Positions 1-11,671 of a DNA stretch of 64,000 nt are shown piece after piece. Position 1 is the stretch's first letter. Each line of letters starts with the position of its first letter. Position numbers and translations under genes: made by a program. Origin of the DNA: Aphrophora alni (taxonomy: Eukaryota; Arthropoda; Insecta; Hemiptera; Aphrophoridae); the NCBI GenBank assembly GCA_963513935.1, contig OY740765.1, positions 77,907,054-77,971,053 on the forward strand, in the 5' to 3' direction. A model generated the notes under the pieces. That model worked only from the letters and a program-made list of their open reading frames with translations, did not search any database and was not told where the DNA came from.

Positions 1-1008
1 TGAATTATTAAAATTATTATCCAAGAAAATATTATGTTAATAACTTTAAAAATCAAAACATGAAAATAATTACACTTATTAAATAAGCATTATTGCACAC
101 ACACACACACACACGCACACACACACACACCATGAAATCCACATTAATGCTAAACGAAAGCACGAGTAACAATAAAGTAGGTTTTGTAAAATATATACAA
201 TATATCAAATTCATGGTCGCTACGAGGAATTGCACCATTTAGTTCAAGAATCTATTGGTCAGTCCTGCCAAATGTCATATTTATCACTAAATGTTCTTTA
301 GTTTCATTTTGCCTTCATTTAAAAATGTTATTGTAAAGAATATATTTTGTCAAATTAGTTTAATTTTTCAAGGATTTATATTATGTATTTACAGTTCTAA
401 TAATTATATAAATTATGTGAAGTATGACACTAACACTTTTTTTTGTAAACAAAGTATCCATTAATCAATTATAGTTATTTTGTTTGTAAAATTATTTATA
501 AAATAATGGTTACAAAACATAAAATTTGCTTTTCTTTTATGTTTATTAACTAAATAAAGTTGTTTTTTGCTGATATAAAAATGAATTTATAAATTATATT
601 CTTGATATAAGCCGTGATTCTACATAACATACTAATAAACAAAGATCCGGAAATGTTTCGTTTTCAAGTTATCCGCCATTTTGTCTTTACAAAACACTTA
701 ATATCTTTGGAAGTATGAAATATAATGAACTAAAATTTTTTATACTTATTTGATGCAAAACCTTTAACCCCTGTACGAAAAACCAGAAACACTCTTCTAT
801 ATATTTTCAAAATGGTGGCCGTTTCAAATTGTTAATGTCAAATATCTCTAAAAACACTAACTTTACAAAAAAATTACAAGAAACCAAAAATGTTCCTTTT
901 TTAAAAACAGGCGCGTTAATTATTAAATTTTTTGTAGCACAAACGATAATGGAGTTATCGGCTAAAAACAAAACAAAAATTATTTCTTGGTAGTTGTAAT
1001 ACCCATTG
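1..1008. other. Gene-free AT-rich sequence
   Basis: I see no exon, RNA gene or recognisable transposase here. The stretch holds a CA microsatellite near 95-131. The part from about 640 to 1000 has the look of decayed non-autonomous transposon DNA, but no family could be named. Confidence 0.5.
95..131. repeat. CA dinucleotide microsatellite
   Basis: About 18 CA units with one interrupting CG. Simple sequence with no coding content. Confidence 0.95.
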
Positions 1009-1801
1009 GAAGTGATTGCTCTAAGTAATTAATTGTTTTAGTTTAAATTTCATATTGATTTCAGGTTTAACCATTATTATTTTGAATTATATTTTATGGA
1101 TATTATCTGGGGGTGTTTGCTGCAAATTTTCTGTTAAAAAGTAAGCCATTATGCCTCTATAATAGAAATTTTACCAAAATATTTAAACCAGCTAGCGGAA
1201 AAGTGTAATTTGACCACTTGGGAACATCATGTTGATGGTGTTTGTAAACAAAACTTTGCCTTAAGATTTGTGTACTAAGGAATGTTTAAGAATTAAATTC
1301 TTTGATATGCTTTCAACACTAGAAACTTCGGCTTATACATCCACTTATGTAATGTTTATCAGTTCTGGATCTTATTACAAAACAAAACTATGCAACTGTA
1401 GCAGAAATAAAAGCTAAGGACTTGCAAAAATGTTTTTCACTAGTTATGGTCATTGCTACTTCTAATTATATAAATTTATGAAATAATTTAAACCTTATAT
1501 TAAGGGGTCATTCGAATTTGAATAAAGATGTACATAATTGTACTATCGGATTGAGAAAATTCCTATGACCAGGTTATAACAGTGGTAATAGGTATTTTCA
1601 TTAGTGCATGCTCAGGTTCGCCTACTTTACTTCTGTAACTATTTGTATTTGGCATTTCTATGTTTTGTTTTTTGTTTTCCATTTAAAATAGAGTAATTAT
1701 TTGATATAAATATTCTAGATAAAAAAAAATGAGTAGCAATTTTAATGAAAATATTAAAAATTTAATGACATAGTAGGCCTAGTTGTTCTATTTTATATTA
1801 A

Positions 1802-2450
1802 CCCTTCCCACGCGGCAAACGAGTATAGCCGCAATGGTAGACTTTGACCCAAACGCGAATGACGATTAAAGTCGCAAAAATATATTTTAGCCTATGGTTA
1901 GTTAATTAGTTCACCAAAGTTCCGGTAGAATGCAGAGGCATGTCCGCTGTCTATTCAGGAATAGAAAAACATTTTGTTGAAAGTTCTACGCCTTGAGGCA
2001 GTGGAGGGGGACGCTATTTTGTTTGGAATTGCCCGGCGGCGCAAGCATTCTATAGCTTCTACAGAGCGGATAACGGCTATACTCGCAGTCTCATTAGTCT
2101 GATAGGCGACGACCTCCGTATTTGCATTTGAGCATTGTTCTGAAGAAGTATTGTTTTTTGTTTTTTTAACATTATTTTGTGTATATTATTTCACAATATA
2201 ACTGTTCCAATTCACAAAAATGAATTAAAAACTATTTTTTTGTTAATTTTTTTTGTAATTTTTTACTATTTTGTTGTATGTAATTAAAAAATGTTAAATG
2301 TAGCCGAAAACCAATGATGACATTTTTTTTTAATTAACCTTTCACATACAAAACAAAAACACAAATTAACTTTGAAAAAAAAAAAAAAAAATTTTAAGTT
2401 ATTTCAGTGTTGAGGTGAAATAAGGAAAATTTTATTCAGCATGCGAAGGG
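1802..2450. mobile_element. piggyBac-type MITE in the inverted-repeat arm
   Basis: The element is bounded by TTAA at 1798-1801 and 2451-2454. It starts CCCTTCCCACG and ends CATGCGAAGGG, giving a short imperfect inverted repeat ending in CCCTT. TTAA target duplication with CCC/GGG ends is the signature of piggyBac. No transposase is encoded, so it is non-autonomous. The sister arm, near 5680-5690, has a single TTAA at the equivalent site, which is the empty site. Confidence 0.88.
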
Positions 2451-2550
2451 TTAAAATAGACTAGTGAAATTATTCAGTTTGTTAATTGTTTCTAACGTAC
2501 CGATGTTTCTATAAAACTCTTGATTTTATTGCTGACGACGTTTAAAAATA

Positions 2551-3299
2551 CAGTAGAACCTCTGTTAAGCGGCCTCGGATTAACCGGTCCTCGGATTAAC
2601 CGGCCTATATCGTAGTGTACTGGTTGGACGAGAGTTTCCGAAAATAAATTGTAATTGAAACACCAAAGCGGCGGCGAGTCAAACGACTTTGTCGATAGCG
2701 GTATCCCATTGTCGGCGGCACAAAAACAACGCGGCATTGGCACCCGTCGGTATAGCAGACATACGCCCACAAAAACGTTTGATGGGCCCCTTTTTTCCAC
2801 GAATCATTTTAGTATACATTATAGAAAATCGGTATAACAGACATACACCCACAAAAACGTTTGATGGGCCGCTTTTTTTCCACGAATCATTTTAGTATAC
2901 ATTATGGAAAATATAACATTTCTTTTCAGTTTACTTCTTGTCTTATATAGTAAATAAAAATGAGTGAGTTACGAAAACGGAAGCGTGTGTTGGTTTCGTT
3001 TGAGACGCGGTTAAATGTGTCAAAAGACTTGACAGAGGGGAATCTGTAAAAAAGCTTTGTAGTGTTTAATTTAATCATGTTTGTTGTATAATGTACATAA
3101 CATAATATATACGATACATTTATGTACAATAAAATGAGTTGCAATAACATCTTAATTGCATAATTCTTAGCGATACCCGATTAAATAAGCTTTCTTTGAA
3201 CGAAAACCGATTTTTCATGGGAACCTCGGATTAACCGGCCAAACGAGCAACCAGCCCGGGTGTCAGTGCCGACTAGACCGGTTAAGAGGGGTTCTACTG
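2551..3299. mobile_element. pogo-like MITE, copy 1
   Basis: Ends are CAGTAGAACCTCTGTTAAG and the complement ...CTTAACCGG-type sequence closing in GGGGTTCTACTG, flanked by TA on both sides (2549-2550 and 3300-3301). These are the termini of pogo/Tigger-type Tc1-mariner elements. The inside carries repeats of CGGATTAACCGG and a roughly 76-bp duplicated unit around 2740-2900. No transposase is present. A second copy in the opposite orientation is at 17602-18300. The right arm of the inverted repeat has the empty TA site near 5583. Confidence 0.88.
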
Positions 3300-3415
3300 T
3301 ATACAAATTTACATATTATAACATCTATTCAAGATATTTTTATGGATAAAAAAGAATCTGGTTGACAATGTAATAGTAAAGAATTACAGGAATGATTTTT
3401 ACAGTTGTTTTGGTG

Positions 3416-3986
3416 CATACATGAATATCTTATTCTCGATTCATTACTGTGCTGGGACTTAGTTGAAAAGAGTAAAAAGAAAGTTGAGGACAGTAATGCT
3501 TCAATTGACGAAGCATTGTAGGGTACGATAAAGCTAACAACAGCAATCTTAAATTAATAAATAAGAGTTCTAAACAGGACAACGTTTCAAGCATGTCCGT
3601 TCGTCTCTCTTCAAAGTCGTAACCTATATATACAGACAAGGCGATAAATCTTATATATTTCCACTTTGTATTTATATTCTTTGTATTATCCCATATATAC
3701 AAAAAAAAATAGCAGTAAAACAAAAATTACTATAGATTAAAAAAGAGTTAATAAGTTGAAAATTTGTTGTTTAAATATTATGTGTGGTGTATCAAATAAA
3801 ACTAGAAGTTATTCTGATTACAAATATACAAATATGTATGTTTGTATAAATATTATAAATATATTTGTATAAATATATATAAAATATGATGAAAGCATAA
3901 TATATTGGCACTAGGCCAAATTTAAAGTGTCAGATAACATGTCCCCTTCCCCTCGAACTTGAATAGGCCCATGACCTACAAATCTG

Positions 3987-4049
<63 letters not shown>

Positions 4050-4719
4050 GATTTAAAATTAAATTGCAGTGTGAAATCTATAGTTTTTTTGTATAATGAA
4101 TACAACTTTATTTTATCCACACAAAAAAAAAAGGTGTAGCATGTAAGTTTTAAGAGCAGGTTTTATAAGATGTGAGACAAACAATTCATTAGCCATCAAA
4201 AGATGAATTCCATTTCCATCGATTTATCTTTATTATAAAGATTATCTTATTATAAAGATTATTATCTTTATTATAAAGATTATTATCTATATAATTTGAT
4301 TTATTTCTCTTATAATTTTCACATCTATATCTTTCTGTAAGTTACAACTCCGTCTATAGAGACAAGACGATAAATCCCATATATTTCAAACTTTTCATTT
4401 ATATTATCCCACATCTAAATATAGAAAAATATAGCGGTAACAAAATCAATAACCTTAGAGTAATTAAGGGCCAAAAACTAAGTTGAAAAATTGTATTTTT
4501 GGAAATATTATGTGTGGGGTATCAAATAAAACTGTTATTCTGATTACGAATTATGTATGTTTATTTGACAAAGAAATTGATATGTTGGCACGCTTAAAAG
4601 ACATTTTTTTGGTTAAATTTTTTAAATATCCCAAGGAACTAATTTAAGCAATAAAATTATCACCCCCCCCCCCCCTATTTTATTTTACTCAACTAGATGT
4701 GATAATTTCATTAACTTAC
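3416..4719. repeat. Spacer with a direct duplication and AT microsatellite
   Basis: Two diverged direct copies of a roughly 240-bp segment lie at about 3605-3840 and 4345-4565. Both hold GACAAGRCGATAAATC and TATTATGTGTGG blocks. Between them is an AT microsatellite at about 3992-4047. A run of C lies near 4664-4676. On the minus strand this is intronic sequence downstream of the exon at 4720-4921. No further exon of that gene was recognised here. Confidence 0.7.
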
Positions 4720-4921
4720 TGCTTTGTGGGATTGAAAAGAATATCATAGAGACTCTGCATTTTAATGAGCTGAGATTCACGAGCCTTATCTGTAGCTTTC
4801 TCCAGGCGTTGGATCATAATCTCTAGAAATGGTTTGTACTTAAGTACAAGGCTAAACTTTTCTCTATACTCAGCTGTATCTATGATCCTATCATCCTCAA
4901 AAACGCCTTCACCCTTCGAAC
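4720..4921 (-). CDS. Unidentified host gene, second coding exon
   Basis: The exon is open in one frame for 66 codons between a good acceptor (TTGTTTTCTAG ending at 4922) and donor (GTAAGT starting at 4719). It begins with two bases that complete the split serine codon left by the exon at 6465-6525. The peptide is charged and helical, with AEYREKFSLVLKYKPFLE, then MIQRLEKA, then KMQSLYDILFNPTK. The spacing of K-M-x-S-L-x-D-I-L-x-x-P-x-K resembles the C-terminal part of Mediator subunit MED15, but the N-terminal position in this protein does not fit that family well, so I leave it unnamed. Phase agreement, splice sites and normal codon use make a real exon likely. The next exon lies outside the recognised sequence. 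Confidence 0.72.
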
Positions 4922-5454
4922 CTAGAAAACAATTTTTAAAACTTTGAAAATAATGTAGAACAAAAACTCAAACACAAGATCTACAAAAACTATGTTTATT
5001 CAAAAAAACATGTTTCAAAGACAAAGTCACCATCCTCAGTGATACAAGAGCTACAACAACAAAACTATAAATCAACGTTGAATCTCTTTTGATTGAATAA
5101 ACGTAGTTTTTGTGTTTAGACATAGTTTATTATCTCACAAGTCAAGCTCAATATTTATTTATTTCAAAATAATGGTGATATAACATTAAAGTTCCATGTC
5201 TAGGCACATGCTTTACTAATACAGAAAATTGGTTGAAGATGGTAGGTTTATTGTTGAGAACCTAATCTACTGAACACAACCTTAAACTCTCATAAAATGT
5301 TATCTTCAGAACACTCACTGCAAGAAATGGTACCTAAGCTAGTTCAAGACTTATACAAATCAGCGTTCATTCTTAAATATTCATTCTGGTAGAGACCTAT
5401 TAGTATTACCAAAATTAATGTTACCCCTTCAGTCCTGATTTAATAAAATTTCAT
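4922..5454. other. Intron sequence, nothing recognised
   Basis: AT-rich intronic DNA of the minus-strand gene between the acceptor at 4922 and the right arm of the inverted repeat. I see no element ends or exons in it. Confidence 0.5.
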
Positions 5455-6480
5455 ATATATTTTTAAGCGCCAAAACAACTGTAAAAATCATTCCTGTAAT
5501 TATTTACTATTACAGTGTCACACCGATTCTTTCTTATCCATAAAAAGATCGTGAATAGACGTTATAACATGTAAATTTGCATATTTTTAAAGGTCGTCAG
5601 CAATAAAATCAAGAGTTTTATAGAAACATCGGTACGTTAGAGAAACAATTAACAAACTGAATAATTTCACTAGTCTATTTTAATATAAAATAGAACATCT
5701 AGGCCTACTATGTCATTAAATTTTTAATATTTTCATTAAAATTGCTACTCATTTTTTTTTTATCTAGAATATTTATATCAAATAATTACTCTATTTTAAA
5801 TGGAAAACAAAAAACAAAACATAGAAATGCCAAATACAAATAGTTACAGAAGTAAAGTAGGCGAACCTGAGCATGCACTAATGAAAATACCTATTACCAC
5901 TGTTATAACCTGGTCATAGGTATTTTCTCAATCCGATAGTACAATTATGTAGCCTACATCTTTATTCAAATTCGAATGACCCCTTAATATAAGGTTTAAA
6001 TTATTTCATAAATTTATATAATTAGAAGTAGCAATGACCATAACTAGTGAAAAACATTTTTGCAAGTCCTTAGCTTTTATTTCTGCTACAGTTGTATAGT
6101 TTTGTTTTGTAATAAGATCCAGAACTGATAAACATTATATAAGTGGATGTATAAGCCGAAGTTACTAGTGTTGAAAGCATATCAAAGAATTTAATTCTTA
6201 AACATTCCTTAGTGCACAAATCTTAAGGCAATGTTTTGTTTACAAACACCATCAACATGATGTTCCCAAGTGGTCAAATTACGCTTTTCCGCTAACTGGT
6301 TTAAAATGTTTGGTAAAATTTCTATTATAGAGGCATAATGGCTTACTTTTTAACAGAAAATTTGCAGCAAACACCCCCAGATAATATCAATAAAATAAGA
6401 TTCAAAATAATAATGGTTATAAACCTGAAATTAATATAAAATTTAAACTAAAATAATTACTTACTAGAGCGGTCACTTCC
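5455..6480. repeat. Right arm of the large inverted repeat
   Basis: Reverse-complement partner of 1009-3415, about 1 kb and without the two MITEs. It covers most of the first coding intron of the minus-strand gene and the last 16 bases of its first coding exon. It keeps the empty target sites: a single TTAA where the piggyBac MITE sits in the other arm, and a single TA where the pogo-like MITE sits. Confidence 0.88.
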
Positions 6481-6525
6481 TCCTTTGTGGGGGGGAGGCC
6501 CACGTTCAAATGGAGTGTCCCCCAT
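6465..6525 (-). CDS. Unidentified host gene, first coding exon
   Basis: ATG at 6525-6523 opens a 20-codon reading frame starting MGDTPFERGPPPHKGG and ending at a consensus donor GTAAGT (from 6464). An in-frame TAA lies nine bases upstream, so this ATG is the first possible start. A TTAATTTCAG acceptor near 6563 suggests that a 5' untranslated exon comes before it. One base of the next codon is left at the exon end; it joins the two bases at the start of the 4921-4720 exon to give serine. The proline-rich start and helical second exon do not point to a family I can name. Confidence 0.68.
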
Positions 6526-6722
6526 TTCTTATGTATTCTTCACTATTCAGGGATTCCTGAAATTAATTAAATTTATTACTAATTCTACAATTATAGATTA
6601 TTTTACTTTTTTTTATTTATTTTCATTTCTTAAATACTGCAATACAAAATCATAATAATACTAAAAATAATCAAAATTACAATAGTATAAAATATAACCT
6701 AAAAAGAATATACAAAAATTAA

Positions 6723-9272
6723 CCCTTTACGATCAGATAGAGTATGTTATAGGTTGTCTTTATCGGTTGGGTGGCCAGCTGTACTGGCCGCAGCCACTTG
6801 CGCAACAACTCGTATTTAATTTCACATCAGTTGTTCCTGCCACTCGAAAGCTCGGAAGACCAGAAGCACTGGCCAAGAAACATATATTGCATTTAAACAA
6901 TATATTTTTGTTGTGATGTGTGTAGGGTGCTGAAACTTAATGAAAAACTATTAAACTAAATGACCATCAGTTCTGCTAACTTTATCGTTGAAAATTATTG
7001 CCGGAAATGCCCCAATCAACACATGCTCTTTTGGTTACAACATTTGGTTATAACATACACACAGTGTATTGTAAAGTTGAGAGTTAAAACATAGTGTTTA
7101 GGGAGGTTAATTAAGACAATTTAGGGTTGGTTATAGTTTCCTTTAATCTCCTACAGTTTATAAAACAATCTAAACATGATCAATCTTTTTAAGTACTGGC
7201 AAATTAAGAGACTTGTTTACTGAAGCCGATGTTTCTGTAATTGGTTCTGAACATGAAAGTGATGTGAATTTGTATATAGACGAGGAATTTGAAGAGGTCA
7301 TTCTATAAGAATTGGACGAGGAATGTGACCTTATTAAAATATGGAAGAAGAAGAGTGACTTAGTGGTGGATACAATGATGAAGAAGGTGTAGGTGTGTCT
7401 GAAGAGTGGAAAGAATGGTCCAAAGGAAATTCAAATTTTGAGAAATTCACATGGACACAGGTCAGTGGTTTTAAACTTAAAAATAATGAAATTCCAACTA
7501 CCCCTTTACAATTTTTCAATCTTTTTTTTTACTGATAGATACCGTTACAGAAACCAATAGATATGCTGCTAAAAAAATTCAAAAATACACCTCTACCAAA
7601 AAAATCAATGTGGTGGTCTTGGACAGATCTTACCTTTTCAGAGTTAAAAGCTTTTTTGGCGTTATTAATTACATGGGGATGAATGAGAAACCAGAGATAA
7701 CTAATTACTTCTCAACTAATTGGCTAGATTGTGTTAAGGCTAGATCCGTTTTCAAGGACGTGTTAAGGAAAGAATGATTATTGCAAATATTTTGGAACTT
7801 GCATGTCTCTCCACCCCCTTCTAGTCGCATTGCCGGGACATTAACGTCAGACTAGGTGGGAAATGTTGTGGCTAAATGGATACAAAATTCAGAGAACATT
7901 ATGTACCACAGAATAATGTAAGTGAAGATGACAGTACGATAGGTTACAAAGGAAGAATTGCCTTTAGAGTATATAACAAGGATAAACCCATTAAATAGGG
8001 CATCAAGGTTTTTGTATTGTTAAAGTTTCCACTGGTTACATCTATGCTACTGAGCCGTATTTTGGAAAAACTACCATAGAGCGTTTGGATAGGCCAGATT
8101 TAGGCTCTAAAAACCGTATTGTGCTACATCTAGTAGATAAACTAAGGGGATCTTATGGAGACATTCAGGGCCTTCATGTCTTCACAGACAGATACTACAC
8201 CAACTATCATGTTAAATAGACAGCCTACCGGAAAATGTGAAACTTCAAAGGAAAAATTAAAAAATAATAAAACCTTTAGGAAAATGACAAGTTTGGTTTC
8301 TTGGCCTGGAAAGACAAAAATATGGTGGCAATGGTAAGTACATTGTATGAAGACAACACCAAAAACATGGTTAGGTGTTTGCAGAAAGGTCAAGTACAGG
8401 AAGTAAGAAAACCAACAGTAGTCTGTAAATACAATGAATTCATGGGGGGAGTTGACATAGCAAACCAGTATATAAGTTCTTATTCAATTATCAGAAAATC
8501 CATTAAATGGTGGAGAAAGGTGGGGGGTTGTTGGAAACAACTATTGTCAACTCTTTTCTTCTGTACAATGCTAACCAAGAAGCGAAAAATAAAAGTTCGA
8601 CAGATTTTACAGGAAGATGTTGATAACCAAACTAGTCGGGGAAGTGAGAAATGTGAAAAACGGAAGACCATCTAAAAAATGGCAAGTTGCACCTACCCTA
8701 TTCACTGCTGGGTGGCAAAACCAAAGACGGGTCTGTTTGTAGCGACAGAAGACCTAAGAAAGAAAGGAAAAGAACAGTTTTCTTTTGTAAAACATGCTCA
8801 ACCAATCGCGGACTCCATATCAGTGAATGTTTCGAAAAATATCACAGTGAAAAAACAATTTTAATGTATTAAAATAAAAAAATGACAAGGTGTTTGCGTA
8901 AGTTGTAAGTATATGTGATTTTTTGTATAATTAGTAAATTAGGCTTTAGTTTCACTTTTAACTTTAAACATATGATTTTGTTTAGTTCAGTATCTCATTT
9001 GTTTGTGTATATTATAAGCATAATTGTTAAAATAGAATTAGTTTTTGATTTTTTCAAATTTAAACACCCTCTGTAAAAATCGCAGTCTGTGGTAAAAATA
9101 ATTCCGACCTGGTGGGAGAAGCCACCATGATGGCTGCCGAGCTGACACCGAGAGGGAGAGCAGCCATATGGTACTGGCCACGTGAGCGGCAGAGACAACT
9201 CATGTCGAAACAATGCCGAGCTGTTCATGAGAAGGACGTAGCCAGTATGACTGAACAACCGAGAGCATCGAG
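6723..9272 (+). mobile_element. Decayed piggyBac transposon, copy 1
   Basis: A TTAA at 6719-6722 is followed by CCCTTTACGATC. Another TTAA lies at 9273-9276 beyond the C-terminal end of a broken piggyBac transposase. Subterminal sequences on both sides share CTGGCC and GCCGAG-like blocks. The right tip does not match the left tip well, so the right boundary is tentative. Length of about 2.5 kb fits an autonomous piggyBac. Confidence 0.6.
7180..8870 (+). pseudogene. piggyBac transposase pseudogene (PGBD4-like)
   Basis: Many stops and frameshifts, but the order of family blocks is clear. An acidic N-terminus near 7215-7310 is followed by TIGYKGRIAFRVYNK near 7938-7978, a FTDRYYTNYHV block near 8180-8212 (second catalytic Asp), and FMGGVDIANQYISSYS near 8440-8490 (third catalytic Asp region). 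The Cys/His-rich tail VVCSDRR...FFCKTC...LHISECFEKYH lies near 8720-8855. piggyBac transposases cut and paste at TTAA using three Asp residues; this copy cannot make a full-length protein. Confidence 0.9.
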
Positions 9273-9599
9273 TTAAAGCATTTAATTTAAACTAACTTAA
9301 AGATGAACACAAAGGTAAGTATATTATTTTTGGCAGAATTATCCAAGGCAAAAAGGGGGTGTGAATACAAAAGTTTGAAAGTTTGTCCAATATGAGACAT
9401 TATTATGGTAATTATTAATGAGATAATAATAAAATACAATAAATGAAAAACAAAGATTTATTGAGATCAATTAAATTTGTGTCAAATGAAAAATATTACA
9501 TAACATACCAATGGAAATCGACAAATAGATAACATAATGAAACATTCTACGGTATTTGACTATATATATTTTTTAATACATTCATGCATAGGCCTATAT

Positions 9600-9860
9600 A
9601 CCAAAATATGTTTCCTGGTTGTTTAAAGGTGAAAATCCTCTTGATCATTATCACCTTTTAAAAAAAAGGGGGAAGAAAAGAGCAAAAAATAATGATGCCT
9701 AGCCCTCAAAAGAGAACAAAGAGTTGCTAATGGGAGACCTGATAGACAAAGTGAAAGAGAGGGATCTAACACAAGACTATATGAAGAAAGGTGTAAATTC
9801 TTCTAGGTTCCTCAAGTTTACCACACTTGTACTCACCACGACTGAGGGAAACACTAAAAC
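9600..9860 (+). repeat. Repeat family with KERDLTQDYM core, copy 1
   Basis: Similar to 10560-10830 and 48500-48745. The shared core reads GDLIDKVKERDLTQDYMKKG in one frame, and the copies agree in blocks such as GATCTAACMCAAGACTA. Conservation of the reading frame between copies 1 and 2 hints at a decayed coding segment, perhaps of a retroelement. I do not recognise the family. Confidence 0.7.
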
Positions 9861-10396
9861 AAATGACCAGACAAATAATACAGATAATTTAATTCATATA
9901 AACAAAGATATTATTGTTATAAATTATTCCAACATTTGCCATTATTTGTTGTAACGATATCATGTTGTCAGTATTATGTTGAAGTATAAAATTCAAAGAA
10001 AATTATATTAGCAAAATAAATTCAAGAATCTTAAAGTAAAGCTTCCCACATTTTGTAATTGTAGAAAAGTTATATATTTTTCATTAAAAAATAGATTTAA
10101 GATTGATAAAATTATTTGTGTGCAAAGATTCAAGGAAAGAGAGTCGCAAGGCCTTGAATATTATTAATGTATAAAATAAAACCCATTGTAAAATGAATAA
10201 AGTAGGTTAAGGAATGACTGGAGAATGAATGGTATTAGTTAAGAATCAATAATTTGAAATTATGTAAATATTTGTTTTGGTATAGATTTATATTTCAATA
10301 AATGTTTAAACATTCAAAAGGTAAAAGTTTGTTTTGCGTATTAATTGTTAAAAAACCACAACAGTATATAATTAGGAATAATTTATGTTTTATATT

Positions 10397-10495
10397 GTCG
10401 CCCAGTAAAGTAATTGCTAATTAAATTGTTAATTAATAAAAAATATAACAAAGCTTCGTATGTTATATTTGGTCGCCCAACGTAGAGGCTAATTG
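10397..10495 (+). other. Primer-binding-site-like motif, possible LTR element remnant
   Basis: TTTGGTCGCCCAACGTAG near 10468 resembles the tRNA primer-binding site that follows the 5' LTR of gypsy-type elements. A decayed partner GTCGCCCAGTAAAG lies about 70 bp upstream. No pol frame follows, so this would be only a remnant. Confidence 0.35.
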
Positions 10496-10559
10496 AAATA
10501 AAAATATAACTTAAATGTTATATTGTGTATATAAAAACACAATGTTATGTGAAATGGAT

Positions 10560-10830
10560 CAACAATTTTTTCCTTGTTTAAATCTTTCGGTCATCATCAC
10601 CTTATAAGAATAAGGAAGAAAAGCACATCAAATAAAGATCCTCTAGTCCTTGAATACTCTAATAGTGTCAGTGTTAGAAAACAACAAGAGTTATCCAAGA
10701 GAGACCTGATGGAAAAAATGAAAGAAAGAGATCTAACCCAAGACTACATGCAAAAAGATGTATATCCGGCTAGGTCACCGTGGGATTGGTAAGCTCGTAC
10801 TCACTATAATAACCCCTGAGTGTACAACTT
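10560..10830 (+). repeat. Repeat family with KERDLTQDYM core, copy 2
   Basis: The longest frame of the three copies: HHHLIRIRKK, then VLEYSNSVSVRKQQ, then KMKERDLTQDYMQKD. It matches the copy at 9600-9860 through the ERDLTQDYM core and the copy at 48500-48745 through the YSNSFSVR and RDL blocks. Product and family unknown. Confidence 0.7.
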
Positions 10831-11671
10831 TTTATATACAAAAGTTATGGCAGTTTATTAGAGGTCTGTTTATTTACAAAATGTGTAGGGGTATTCTTAA
10901 CATGTTATGTCGGTTGAATTACAATTATTGGATCTGTCTGTTTGGCAAGATCTGATTGGTTGAGGAGAAAATAAAGCAATACAAAATACAACACTAATTA
11001 TAAAAATGCTGTGTTGAAGAAAAAAAATTGTAGGAACAGTGTATAAAATAATTAAAAAATCAAGATCCATTAATATTATCAAGAACTTTAATATTTTAAC
11101 AAGCTATTCACTTTTTCAACATAAAAATTTAATATCAAAAGTACCACATAGATTATGTAAAGTTGTTAATGTCTAGGCTATTACTTTCACTGAACTAATT
11201 ATAAGGTAAGTCAGTATTGATTAATGATCAGACTTATTATGTGCCAATACAACTTTTTGAAGAATTTTATTTTCAATTAAATAGAAATATTATGATTGTC
11301 ATTAGTTGTTTGTATTTAATAATTTATTTAATAATTATTGTTACAGGATTAATTATATATTGCTCAACAAAAATGATAAGGCTTAGGGCATAATAGGCTA
11401 TGATTTTTTTTACAAATCAGTTTCCAAATTAAATAAAACTTGTCAACAATTTAAACCTAAGTTGTAACTATTTATGTATGTGTAAGCTATAATTATTACA
11501 TTCTAATAATCAGACAGCTGTTAGAGAGCTAGCAAAAAGAAATACTTAATAATATAGTTACTTTTTACCCATTATTATAGTATTGAGCTACTCTTTCAAA
11601 TTAACAAACTGGTGTTATATTTGTATCATGAATCATAACTGAGCCTTTCAATAATCTATGAGCAGATAGAG

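Larger units (their letters stand above)
1009..3415. repeat. Left arm of a large inverted repeat
   Basis: This arm matches the reverse complement of 5455-6480. Outer edges are near GGAAGTGA at 1009 and TCACTTCC at 6480; inner edges lie around the GATTTTTACAGTTG block near 3400 and its complement near 5470. Without two inserted MITEs (1802-2450 and 2551-3299) the arm is about 1 kb. The outer edge contains a decayed copy of the end of the minus-strand coding exon at 6465-6525, so this arm appears to be an inverted duplicate of that gene's first coding intron. Confidence 0.88.
9277..11671. other. Repeat-rich gene-free region
   Basis: No host exon was recognised. The region holds two copies of a repeat with a coding-like core (9600-9860 and 10560-10830) and a retroelement primer-binding-site-like motif near 10470. 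The rest is plain AT-rich DNA. Confidence 0.5.

Noticed and set aside
3430..3723. 97-codon minus-strand frame
   Set aside because: Low-complexity, Leu/Tyr/Ser-rich translation of AT-rich DNA; overlaps the direct duplication and has no splice partners.
3911..4120. Frame containing a long Tyr-Ile run
   Set aside because: It is the translation of the AT microsatellite.
4720..6525. Naming the minus-strand gene MED15
   Set aside because: The K-M-x-S-L-x-D-I-L motif is suggestive, but in MED15 it lies near the C-terminus of a long protein, whereas here it follows only about 70 residues.
10505..10545. Repeated TATAACTTAAATGTTATAT sequence as a possible terminator or origin
   Set aside because: Only simple AT-rich inverted repetition; no support for such a role in an animal genome.
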